A stretch of 64,000 bases of DNA, taken from NCBI RefSeq assembly GCF_030811215.1, contig NZ_JAUSQM010000001.1:806001-870000 (forward strand), read 5' to 3'. This document shows, piece after piece, positions 29,071 to 36,930 of this stretch. The notes beneath the pieces were generated by a model, which was not told the DNA's origin, made no database searches, and saw only the letters and a program-made list of their open reading frames with translations. This DNA is from Nocardioides massiliensis. Its GTDB lineage: Bacteria > Actinomycetota > Actinomycetes > Propionibacteriales > Nocardioidaceae. Each line of letters opens with the position of its first letter. The first letter of the stretch is position 1. The position numbers were made by a program, and so were the translations under genes.

Positions 29071-31512
29071 ATGTCGAAGAACACGGTACTAATCCCACCC
29101 GCACTCGCTGAGGCAGTGGTATTCCCACTTGCACGCCTGGCCAAGACCCCCGCCGTCAAGTGGCGGCAGTTCAGTGATCCCCTCCCCACTGGCACCCAGG
29201 GTTATGGCGTGGACTGTGGCAGGTCAGGCCTGGTCGTAGTTGACCTCGACTGCCACGAAGAGGACGCCAATGGGCTCGACTCATGGCGGGCACTCCTGGA
29301 CGCCCACGGCGGCGCCATCGGAGACACCTTCACCGTCTCCACCCCCAACGGCGGACTCCACCTGTATTACCGCGCTCCCGAGGGCGTCCAGGTCCGCAAC
29401 AGCGCTGGAAAGCTCGGCCCCGGCATCGATGTGCGAGGCAAGGGTGGCTACGTGGTCGGTCCCAACTCAACCATCAAGACCACCGCGGGGTTGGAGGCTG
29501 CTTACGAGGTGGTGCGCGAGGAGGTCATCAGCGACCTCCCGGCATGGCTGCTCGACCTCCTCACCGCGAAGCCCGCGAACACCCCGACCCAGCCACCCCA
29601 TGAACCACTGGACGACTTCCCGGACAACTACGCCCGCAAGGCCTTGGAGTCCGCCTACTACGCAGTGGCAACTTCCCCATCAGGTCAGCGCAACGACACC
29701 TTGAACCGGGAGGCCTACGGTGCGGCAAAGGCAGGCGCGCCCATCGCCCGCGTTATCGCAGACCTAAGTCGAGCGGGGCTCGCCAACGGGCTCACTGCGT
29801 CAGAAATCGCCGCAACCGTCGAGCGCGCAGCCAATGAGGGTGCGCAGGCCTACGTTCCCCGCATCCGTCCCGACTCCGCCACTAGCCCAATGGAGGTCGG
29901 GAGTAGCGGGAACATGGAGTTCCAGCAGTTCACCAAGGAGTACTACCTCGACCTACCGCTTGGAGAGCGCTGGGCATCGTCCAAGAACGGGAACCTCCTC
30001 TACGTCATGGAGTCATCCCAGTGGCTCCGTTACGACGAAGACGAGGGCGTGTGGGTTCAGGTCAAGGAGTCGAGCGTCCGGGAGGACGCCGCTCACTGGC
30101 TCCGCAAGGAGTACAACTCCGCAGTCCTCTGCAACAAGGACGCCATTACCCGTCTTGCGGAACGCTGCCTGAACAAGTCCACCGCGGACAACACCATCTA
30201 CATGGGCAAGCTCCACCTCCTTGTCTCCTCCGCGAAGCTCGACACCCACAAGGACCTGCTTGTTGTCGCAAACGGCGTTGTGGACCTCCGCACCGGCACG
30301 CTGCGGCCCTTCGACCGCGAGCTGTTGATGACGAAGCGCACGCCCTATCCCTACGACCCAGCGGTCAAGAGCGCCTACTGGGGGAAGGTGCTGGATGCTC
30401 TCCCCTCCGACGCCCACGACTGGCTCCAGGTAATGACCGGCCAGACCCTCACCGGGCACCAGTCCGCGAGCGATGTGTGCCTGTTCCTGTTCGGCGATGG
30501 GTCAAACGGCAAGAGCACCTTCCTCGACATCCTCGCCGCCAGCGCCGGAACGTACGGGGACGAGCCGCCGCAGTCCACGCTCATGCGCAAGACGGGGCAC
30601 AGCGAAGACTTCGGCCTCATCGAGTTCAAGGGCGTGCGCCAGGCGCTAGTCGAGGAGCTGCCAGACGAGCGGAACCTCGACGTGAAGGCAATCAAGAAGC
30701 TCGTCGGCACCAAGAATCTCACTGCTCGCGGCATGTATCGCGACTACGAGACCTTCGAGGTTCAGGCGACGCTCTGGGTGTCCTGTAACCGCCTACCCAA
30801 CGTGTCTGAAACCGACCACGGCACCTGGCGCCGACTGTTGGTTGTGCGCTTTCCCTACACCTACCAGGCGACCGCCGACGACATCACCGAGCCCACCCAC
30901 AAGCTGGCAGACAAGAAGGTCAAGAAGTATGCGTCCACGGACCCAGACACCATCACCGCGTGTCTTGCGTGGCGTATCGAGGGCGCGAAGCGGTGGTATG
31001 CGGACCGCGACCTGGAGTCCCACCTGCCCGCCTCCGTCAGAGAGGCATCCAACGTATGGCGCAAGCGGAGCGACCACATCATGGCTTGGAGTGAAGAGAC
31101 GCTCGTGGCCGACCCGTCCTCCTTCGCCCTCAGCATGGACCTGCGCGACAGCTTTAACCTCTGGCTCCGCAACAACGGCTACCCCGCGTGGGGCGCCAAG
31201 CTCTTCCTAGAGCGCTTCGAGACCAGCAACTTCTTCACAAAAGGCAACCTCGTCTACAACTCAAAGGCCACCGTCGCGAAGAACGTCCACCAGTCGACCT
31301 GGCAGGGACCGGACGGAGAGGCACGCATCGCCGGTAAGCAGCCCGCGCACATCTTGGGAGTCCGCTTCCGCAATGAGTACGACGACGACCGTGAGCTCAC
31401 GGCCCTCGTAAAGGAGTCGGTGGACAGGACCCACACAACTCTCGAGGACGAGGACACCCCAGAGTTCGACGCCGAGGAGTTGTTCGACCTCGAGGACGAG
31501 CCCGCGTTCTGA
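29071..31512 (+). CDS. PrimPol - SF3 helicase replication protein
   Basis: An 813-aa bifunctional primase-polymerase/helicase. The N-terminal PrimPol domain (about 10-170) has VVVDLDCHEED (D58, D60) and TPNGGLHLYYR (H97). A linker and D5-type N-terminal region (around 290-430) are followed by an SF3/D5 helicase with Walker A GDGSNGKS near residue 476, the Walker B region ALVEELPDE, and motif C SCNRLPNVSETDHG. Such proteins initiate replication of plasmids, phages and AICEs. A candidate iteron origin lies immediately upstream. Confidence 0.93.
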   Translation: MSKNTVLIPPALAEAVVFPLARLAKTPAVKWRQFSDPLPTGTQGYGVDCGRSGLVVVDLDCHEEDANGLDSWRALLDAHGGAIGDTFTVSTPNGGLHLYYRAPEGVQVRNSAGKLGPGIDVRGKGGYVVGPNSTIKTTAGLEAAYEVVREEVISDLPAWLLDLLTAKPANTPTQPPHEPLDDFPDNYARKALESAYYAVATSPSGQRNDTLNREAYGAAKAGAPIARVIADLSRAGLANGLTASEIAATVERAANEGAQAYVPRIRPDSATSPMEVGSSGNMEFQQFTKEYYLDLPLGERWASSKNGNLLYVMESSQWLRYDEDEGVWVQVKESSVREDAAHWLRKEYNSAVLCNKDAITRLAERCLNKSTADNTIYMGKLHLLVSSAKLDTHKDLLVVANGVVDLRTGTLRPFDRELLMTKRTPYPYDPAVKSAYWGKVLDALPSDAHDWLQVMTGQTLTGHQSASDVCLFLFGDGSNGKSTFLDILAASAGTYGDEPPQSTLMRKTGHSEDFGLIEFKGVRQALVEELPDERNLDVKAIKKLVGTKNLTARGMYRDYETFEVQATLWVSCNRLPNVSETDHGTWRRLLVVRFPYTYQATADDITEPTHKLADKKVKKYASTDPDTITACLAWRIEGAKRWYADRDLESHLPASVREASNVWRKRSDHIMAWSEETLVADPSSFALSMDLRDSFNLWLRNNGYPAWGAKLFLERFETSNFFTKGNLVYNSKATVAKNVHQSTWQGPDGEARIAGKQPAHILGVRFRNEYDDDRELTALVKESVDRTHTTLEDEDTPEFDAEELFDLEDEPAF

Positions 31513-31577
31513 CCCACCCCTACAACCCCACCCACAGAAAGGCTTGCCCCTGGCGAGCGTTAGGAGGCTTCGGCCCC

Positions 31578-31901
31578 ATGCTCTTCTACTTCAACCCCAA
31601 GACCGGCATACCCCACCCATGCGTCCTCCCCGACTGTTCAGCCCATCCGCACTACCGCACGCAGTCTGACGCGGCCTACGCCTATGCCGCTCAGGCGGGC
31701 GAGGTGGGAACCATCACGCAAGCACTCATGCCCTTCGGAAAGTACGAGGGAGACCCCTACCTCGAGGTGGCAGAGGACCGGCGATACACCGCGTGGCTGT
31801 TGGGGAAGGCGTGGTTCCGCAAGCAACACCCCGACGCACACGCCGCCCTCGCTGACGCGCGTGAGGTCGCGGCGCTACGGGCCGACTTCCGCGGACTCTA
31901 G
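31578..31901 (+). CDS. Cys-module protein with DUF3820 domain
   Basis: A 107-aa protein. Residues 1-38 (LFYFNPKTGIPHPC, then PDCSAHPHYRTQSDAAYAY; C15, C20) are a divergent copy of the element's Cys module. Residues 50-95 (LMPFGKYEGDPYLEVAEDRR, then YTAWLLGKAWF) are a DUF3820 domain, known from the C terminus of some DnaQ/ExoX-type exonucleases and stand-alone phage proteins. It lies 65 nt after the replicase, probably co-transcribed. TAGGAGG is 12 nt from the ATG, a rather long spacing. Confidence 0.75.
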   Translation: MLFYFNPKTGIPHPCVLPDCSAHPHYRTQSDAAYAYAAQAGEVGTITQALMPFGKYEGDPYLEVAEDRRYTAWLLGKAWFRKQHPDAHAALADAREVAALRADFRGL

Positions 31902-31932
31902 GCATCCCCTCACTTAGAAACTCACCGTCCTG

Positions 31933-31981
31933 AGCCGTCGGGCTCTATCCCATACCCACCAACGGATAGAGCCCGACGGCT
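31933..31981. terminator. 18-bp perfect hairpin after the replication operon
   Basis: AGCCGTCGGGCTCTATCC / GGATAGAGCCCGACGGCT with a 13-nt loop. It is stable enough to terminate in either direction, although the T-run is weak. It ends the operon containing the PrimPol and DUF3820 genes. Confidence 0.7.
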
Positions 31982-32067
31982 ACAGCATGAGAGCCCACTT
32001 CCTGCGGGTTACTGCGTTCTCGTGGGGCCGTGCGGAGTAGCCGCAGAGCCAGCAGGCTCGCCGTTCT

Positions 32068-32162
32068 GATAGTGGCGACGCGATGGGAATCGCGTCCTCC
32101 GGTTGAGGAAAATGGTTGAGGTTGAGGGGCGGCATACCGCGGTGGTGTGCCGCCCCCGTCTT
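32068..32162 (+). ncRNA. candidate small RNA 3
   Basis: The GATAGT motif (32068-32073) is followed by a perfect hairpin, GACGCGAT-ggga-ATCGCGTC. Then comes a purine-rich stretch with three ggttgag repeats, and a 13-bp GC hairpin (32126-32138 / 32144-32156) ending cgtcttg. No start codon with a ribosome site lies within it. A second GATAGT motif immediately after it drives the large secreted protein gene, so this unit is transcriptionally separate. The rest of 31902-32252 is leader. Confidence 0.5.
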
Positions 32163-32188
32163 GTGAGAGCCACTCCCCGGCGCGCGCT

Positions 32189-32217
32189 GATAGTCCCCCT
32201 AAGAGCTTCGCTCTTAG
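32189..32217 (+). promoter_or_regulatory. GATAGT-type promoter motif with leader hairpin
   Basis: gcgctGATAGTcccc (32189-32194), 58 nt upstream of ATG 32253. The leader starts with a perfect hairpin, CTAAGAGC-ttc-GCTCTTAG (32199-32217), at or next to the expected RNA 5' end. Such a 5' hairpin could stabilise the mRNA. Confidence 0.55.
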
Positions 32218-32252
32218 AACCCAACCGACATCCACTTCCCAAGGGACTTCCC

Positions 32253-35081
32253 ATGACCAAGAGACGCAGAATGCGCCGCGCCCTGGGGGGACTGACCGCC
32301 CTCCTCCTCGCCGCGCCCCTCCTGGCGTTGACACCCACGCCAGCCACCGCCAACCCCGATAACCCAGAAGGTGTGCCTGACCACCATGGTTACTACCTGG
32401 ACGACGACCGCTTCGTCACCGACGCCTGGCCCCTGCACCAGCAGGAACGGTGGCGAGAGGTATTCAAGAGCAGCATGACCGTTGGCGGCCCCACGAACAA
32501 CTGGGCGCGCGTAGGCCAGGGCGGCAACGAAGCAGGCTTCACTGGCAACACCAACTGGCTGACATCGAGCAGCCGCCTCGCTCCCAAACAGGAGGGTGAG
32601 TTCGGATACCGCTGGACCACCTCGGGCGACCGGCACAACTATGACCGTTGGCAATACACGGGCCACATCGGCGCCCGCGTGCCCCTACCCGGAGGTGCGA
32701 GCTGGGAGAGCGTCCACTCGAACGAACTCCTCAAGGCCTACAACCGCGGTAGCAATGGTCCCTACATCGAGACATTCGCTGACACGCTCAAGTACCAGCT
32801 CTACGACGCCTGCGGCAAGAGTGACTGGCGCATGACGATGGGTCAGTGGGCCCAAGTTGGTCACTACTGCGCCGGTGGCATCTATGAGGACGAAGAGCAG
32901 GACCGCTACATGGGGATGAGGAGCGACATCATCTACGGCTTCTACGACAACATGACGAACTACATCGATACCGACCTCAGCCGACAGGGCACGTGGGACT
33001 ACCTGGGCTATCCCGAGTATGACCCCGAGCTGGGCGCACGGTTCAAGCGCAACGGGATTTCTGACGCCTCCAAGTGGGTCTTCGCCATCCACTTGGAGGA
33101 CGAGAACGGCGGCCTGGAGTGGGCGCGCTGGAATACCCACGACTGGGCCATCGGCCAGGGCGACACGGGAGGCCCAATGAACCCGGGCCCTGCCATTCGC
33201 GGCGACGGCCACCACTCCCGCCGCAACTTCGGCAGCGTGGCCACGGTGGGCAAGATGCGCGAGTACATCCACTCCGAGATTGACCGCGCGGACGAGGAAG
33301 GCTACGGCGAGGCCTATGTCTACGGGCTCCACCGCGGCCTCGTGGTGCTGGACGTCGTCTACGGAGACAAGGACTGGCACCCCATCGAGGTCCTCATGAT
33401 TCCGGGCTTCCTCGACTCTTACGCCTGCGAGTATTACGGGCAGGACCGCCACGGGAACCCCGCCATGCTGCCCCACCTCCCTCCTATCCACCCGGACCCT
33501 TCCTTCCGCGACCAGCGAGACCGCGTAATGAGCTGCCCTCCCACCGACGACGAGCGCGAGTGGGAATACCTCTATGAGGACGAGATTCGGGAGGAGACGC
33601 ACCCCACGAGCGAGGTCATCGAGGCGCCCATCCACCGGGTCGTCACCGTCGAGGACAACTCACCCGCGGGCGTGGGGCGTGGCAGCTTCGAGACACAGCA
33701 GGAACTCGTGAAGACACCCCTGGGTGAACTGTTGGACGACCTCTGCGGACAGCGCGACGGTGGCTGCACCGAGGACACGACCTTCACCGACGAGGAGTTC
33801 ACTGCACTTGAGGCGGCTGCGGCTCGTAGCCAGGACACTGAGGCGGGGTCGGTCGACCTCACTGCTTCCAACGAGCAGGTCCTCGCGGACGGGCGGCTCA
33901 TCAGCGTCGAGCAGGCCGTGCAGGACGTGCGCATCACCCGCCACGGCGTGCGGAACAGGCTCATGCGGCGGCAGAGGATTACGGAGTTCTACCGCGACAA
34001 CCGGGCGAACATCCTGGCCACCAACGTCCGCTACACCCCTTGGGAGTATGCGAACCGCCCCGAGGAAGACATGGTGAGCGGCGAGTCCTCTTTCGAGGTG
34101 GGGTCACAGCGCTTCGAGCAGGGTTTCCAAGTGCTAGTGACGCACTGCAACGGCGCGGGCTTCGACGCCGAGGTGGGCGCCCGCAGCATCGACGAGCGCA
34201 CCACCAACGACCCGCAGTTCACCGGCACACACCTCGCTGGCACCGCGGTGTCGCGCTCCTACACAACGCCCGGTGGTGGCCCCTGGGGCGAGAGCGGGCC
34301 GACTTCCGAGCGCGGCTTCTACGACAAGGTGTGCTCCTACAACGGCACGAGGAGCAACCCCGCCACGGAGGAGCCCGCGAGCGAGTCCGTGCGCGGCCAC
34401 TCCGTGTTCCCCCGCGACGGTGAGGCACACCACCTGCCCACGGCTTACTACACGCCCACCACTGAGGGGTGGGTGCGCTACGAGGGCAATGGGCCTATGG
34501 CCTTCACCGCCACCCGCTGGGGTGCGGGTACGCCGACCGTGGACCTCTTCTCTATCCGTGGGCGTGACTGCCGCACCGGAGAGTTGGGGTCAAAGCTCTT
34601 CGGGGGTGGCGACGGTCCCGCCCCCACGCTTCGACAGTGGACGCTCGAACAACACTCCGCTAACGGAGTAGCCATTAGCCCCGGCTGCTACAAGGACCTC
34701 TTCGTTGAGGGCCTGTGGGCAAGCGACTCGGGCAAGCCGCAGGTCCTCACCGTGAAGTGGGACTTCGAGGCCCGCGTGGCCACCGTCGTCCCGAGCGAGG
34801 CCTTGGGCTTCAACGCGGCGGGCAACCCCTCCTACCGACGCAACACTGTGGGCGCGCGTGTGCGGGGGCAGGTCGTCTCTAGTAACGAGGCCGGGAGGAC
34901 CCGCGTGCCCGCTGACCAGGAGCGTTGGGAGGAGGCCACGGGTTCCGGCACCGAGAACACGCTCGACCGCACGGTTCCCTATGGCGTCTCACTCGACGCC
35001 CGCGGTCAGTGGACGCACCAGCCCCGGCACACCTCGCCCTTCTATTACGGCGTGGAGTTCGCGAGGGCCGTGGGCCACTAA
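32253..35081 (+). CDS. large secreted protein, unknown function
   Basis: A 942-aa protein, the largest in the element. The N terminus is a clear Sec signal (MTKRRRMRR, then LTALLLAAPLLAL, cleavage after ATA). The mature protein is rich in Tyr, Trp, Asp and Gly with scattered Cys (YDACGKSDW, VGHYCAGGIYEDEE, DLCGQRDGGCTED), and no repeat, sortase or transmembrane segment. Around 350-400 it has HRGLVVLDVVYGDKDW. I recognise no family. It could be a surface, adhesin or host-recognition protein, or a virion spike. AAGGGA precedes the ATG. It has its own promoter and terminator. Confidence 0.7.
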   Translation: MTKRRRMRRALGGLTALLLAAPLLALTPTPATANPDNPEGVPDHHGYYLDDDRFVTDAWPLHQQERWREVFKSSMTVGGPTNNWARVGQGGNEAGFTGNTNWLTSSSRLAPKQEGEFGYRWTTSGDRHNYDRWQYTGHIGARVPLPGGASWESVHSNELLKAYNRGSNGPYIETFADTLKYQLYDACGKSDWRMTMGQWAQVGHYCAGGIYEDEEQDRYMGMRSDIIYGFYDNMTNYIDTDLSRQGTWDYLGYPEYDPELGARFKRNGISDASKWVFAIHLEDENGGLEWARWNTHDWAIGQGDTGGPMNPGPAIRGDGHHSRRNFGSVATVGKMREYIHSEIDRADEEGYGEAYVYGLHRGLVVLDVVYGDKDWHPIEVLMIPGFLDSYACEYYGQDRHGNPAMLPHLPPIHPDPSFRDQRDRVMSCPPTDDEREWEYLYEDEIREETHPTSEVIEAPIHRVVTVEDNSPAGVGRGSFETQQELVKTPLGELLDDLCGQRDGGCTEDTTFTDEEFTALEAAAARSQDTEAGSVDLTASNEQVLADGRLISVEQAVQDVRITRHGVRNRLMRRQRITEFYRDNRANILATNVRYTPWEYANRPEEDMVSGESSFEVGSQRFEQGFQVLVTHCNGAGFDAEVGARSIDERTTNDPQFTGTHLAGTAVSRSYTTPGGGPWGESGPTSERGFYDKVCSYNGTRSNPATEEPASESVRGHSVFPRDGEAHHLPTAYYTPTTEGWVRYEGNGPMAFTATRWGAGTPTVDLFSIRGRDCRTGELGSKLFGGGDGPAPTLRQWTLEQHSANGVAISPGCYKDLFVEGLWASDSGKPQVLTVKWDFEARVATVVPSEALGFNAAGNPSYRRNTVGARVRGQVVSSNEAGRTRVPADQERWEEATGSGTENTLDRTVPYGVSLDARGQWTHQPRHTSPFYYGVEFARAVGH

Positions 35082-35099
35082 GCCCGACCCCAACTGCGG

Positions 35100-35150
35100 G
35101 GCGGCGCCACCTCTTATCCCTGGGTGGCGCCGCCTCGCAAAGTCTTTTCC
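35100..35150 (+). terminator. rho-independent terminator
   Basis: A perfect 12-bp stem, GGCGGCGCCACC / GGTGGCGCCGCC, followed a few bases later by TCTTTT. It ends the large secreted protein gene. Confidence 0.82.
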
Positions 35151-35159
35151 GCTAGCGGG

Positions 35160-35198
35160 TTGACTGGCTCTAGTAGCCATTCATGGTTCCAACCATGA
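35160..35198 (+). promoter_or_regulatory. second copy of the palindromic leaderless promoter
   Basis: TTGACT (35160-35165), 17 nt, ATGGTT (35183-35188), within TCATGGTTCCAACCATGA (35181-35198), with ATG at 35195. The spacing is exactly as at 15861-15899 and the palindrome is identical. It implies one regulator controlling two loci 19 kb apart. Confidence 0.65.
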
Positions 35199-35458
35199 CG
35201 AACACTGCTGCTACCGAGAAGGGCGCCAAGAGCGCCACCCCTGCTACCAACGGTGAGGCCGAGGCCTTCGACCGCAACGAGATGTCACGCCTGTTCTCCC
35301 GCGTCCGAGCGGAGGTGTCCACCGTCGTCCAAGACGCGGAGAAGAAGCGGCCCCTCTTCTCCCGCGACCGCGAGACTGCCGTCGCTAAGCGCAACGCGGT
35401 TATGAAGGCCCTGGAGTCCTTCATCGACATGGTCGACCAGGCCAAGCGGGAGGCCTGA
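35195..35458 (+). CDS. small helical protein under the palindromic promoter
   Basis: An 87-aa helical, highly charged protein (MTNTAATEKGAKSATPATNG, then NEMSRLFSRVRAEVSTVVQDAEKKRPLF and onward). No known domain. ATG 35195 is 6 nt after the -10-like ATGGTT, as in the gene at 15896; ATG 35183 would add four residues encoded by the operator. A terminator follows, so it is monocistronic. Confidence 0.65.
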   Translation: MTNTAATEKGAKSATPATNGEAEAFDRNEMSRLFSRVRAEVSTVVQDAEKKRPLFSRDRETAVAKRNAVMKALESFIDMVDQAKREA

Positions 35459-35477
35459 GGCTCCCCTACAACCCACG

Positions 35478-35511
35478 AAGCCAGTGCCCCTCGCGCGAGG
35501 ACACTGGCTTC
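35478..35511. terminator. bidirectional hairpin between convergent genes
   Basis: GAAGCCAGTG / CACTGGCTTC with an inner CCTCGCGCGAGG stem. It separates the plus-strand gene ending at 35458 from the minus-strand operon ending at 35530. Confidence 0.7.
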
Positions 35512-35529
35512 AGTGGTGAGAGTGGATGG

Positions 35530-35811
35530 CTAAAGACGGAGTTCCCGCACGACCTCCGCCACAACCCGGGAGCTGTAGGTGCCGTGACCGGGAATGACAA
35601 CGTGGCGACTGATGGCGCTCGCCGCTTCCAACTCTGCAAGCCAACGCTTGAACGGCTCAGTTTCGCCACGCTCTAGACCCTCACGCTTCTGCGCCAGCAG
35701 GATGTCCAGCACCTCGGCAACCTCTTCGTGGACCCGGTCTGCGCCAAGAGGGGCCTGCCGTTCGTAGGCCGCACGACGCTCCCTGTTGAGCCTCTTTCCG
35801 CGCTTACTCAT
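35530..35811 (-). CDS. basic hypothetical protein
   Basis: A 93-aa protein starting MSKRGKRLNRERRAAYERQA (ATG 35811), basic N terminus then helical and mixed (VHEEVAEVLDILLAQKREGLE). It overlaps the upstream gene's stop by 8 nt, so is translated with it. Possibly nucleic-acid binding; no family recognised. Confidence 0.55.
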   Translation of the reverse strand: MSKRGKRLNRERRAAYERQAPLGADRVHEEVAEVLDILLAQKREGLERGETEPFKRWLAELEAASAISRHVVIPGHGTYSSRVVAEVVRELRL

Positions 35812-36907
35812 GACTGCTTCCTTGCAAGCGAACGAGGTCGAGTAGGGCATAGGGCGTCACCCCAGTGCGGGAAGCTGCCTTGCGGGCCTCTTCGAGACTC
35901 ACCCCGAGGAAGTAGGCGCTGGCGGGTTCAAACACTGCCAGGGCAAGGGCACGGTCGTCCTCGTAGCGGTCTACATGCGCTTCGGCCACCTCGGCGACGA
36001 GCATGTCGGCCGCGCTACTTAGTCCCTTGACCTGGTCGCGCGTCTGGAGGTAGGCGACATAGAGCGCTGTAAGGCGGGCTTCCGCCGGACCTTGTTTAAG
36101 GGGAGCGCTTCGCAGCTCCTCCTGCCGAGCCGGCCTAAGGCTTGACCACCCCAGGGGTCGAAGGAACTTGCTCCCCTTCTTGTCAGGCCGACCCGACCAC
36201 GGCTTGTAGCCTTGTGCTTCCACCATGGCGTAGGCCTCGCGGATAGGCAGCGCAAGGGGGGTGTCTGCGACGAGCCGCTTGACCTCTGCCTTCGGGACCT
36301 GAAGGCGGCAGGGGCCGGCGGGGCCGTCGACGAGCAGGGCGAACAGTGAGTCGTTCGCGTCCTTATTTACGACGGCAAGGTAAGCGACTAGGACCCCTCG
36401 AAGCTCCGCCCACCATCTGCTTGCCTGTTCCTCCTCGTCGGCCACCCTTTGTCGAGCTACGCGGACCGCTTCATAGCGGTCCAGCGCCATGACGGTGGCT
36501 GGGAGAGCTCTGAACTTGAAGACTCCCTCCTGCGGGCGGCGCGGGAGGTGACGGAAAAGCTGCTCCCGGAAGCCGCGCACCTGCCCCGGGCGTGAGAGGC
36601 GGTCCCGTTCGGTCCGCCAAGGTCCCCAGTGCTTCTCGCCGGCCCTCCAACGGTCCTCTAGCGGCGTGGCTTTCCACTCGGGTTCCACCGTCAGGTCGGG
36701 GATGTCGTAGTGGTAGGCCCAAAGGAGGTCAACGGCCTTGTCCAAGTCTGCGGCCCAGAAGCCGCCTGGTGGGCTCGACCCGATACTCCGGAACACCCAA
36801 ACACATTCCGGTCGAGCCCACCACTCGGGCCTATCACCGAACACGAAGCCGTCGTAGACCCTTTCGAAGTCCTCAGCGTCCTCGTGTTGGAGAAGCTGCG
36901 TAGCCAC
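35804..36907 (-). CDS. hypothetical protein (367 aa)
   Basis: A soluble 367-aa protein (MATQLLQHEDAEDFERVYDG...), Trp/Arg-rich in the first 150 residues (PEWWARPECVWVFRSIG, EKHWGPWRTERDRL) and helical after. No motif recognised. The GTG start at 36907 has only a weak ribosome site and follows the preceding gene by 23 nt. It is the middle gene of a three-gene minus-strand operon (37551 to 35530) of unknown job. Confidence 0.6.
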   Translation of the reverse strand: MATQLLQHEDAEDFERVYDGFVFGDRPEWWARPECVWVFRSIGSSPPGGFWAADLDKAVDLLWAYHYDIPDLTVEPEWKATPLEDRWRAGEKHWGPWRTERDRLSRPGQVRGFREQLFRHLPRRPQEGVFKFRALPATVMALDRYEAVRVARQRVADEEEQASRWWAELRGVLVAYLAVVNKDANDSLFALLVDGPAGPCRLQVPKAEVKRLVADTPLALPIREAYAMVEAQGYKPWSGRPDKKGSKFLRPLGWSSLRPARQEELRSAPLKQGPAEARLTALYVAYLQTRDQVKGLSSAADMLVAEVAEAHVDRYEDDRALALAVFEPASAYFLGVSLEEARKAASRTGVTPYALLDLVRLQGSSHE

Positions 36908-36930
36908 CTGATTGCTCGCTGTCGTGAGCC

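Noticed and set aside
15350-32194. GATAGT motif as a sigma-28/WhiG promoter (GCCGATAA -10)
   Set aside because: The core resembles the WhiG -10, but no TAAA lies 15 nt upstream in the cases checked by eye, so a known sigma factor was not assigned.
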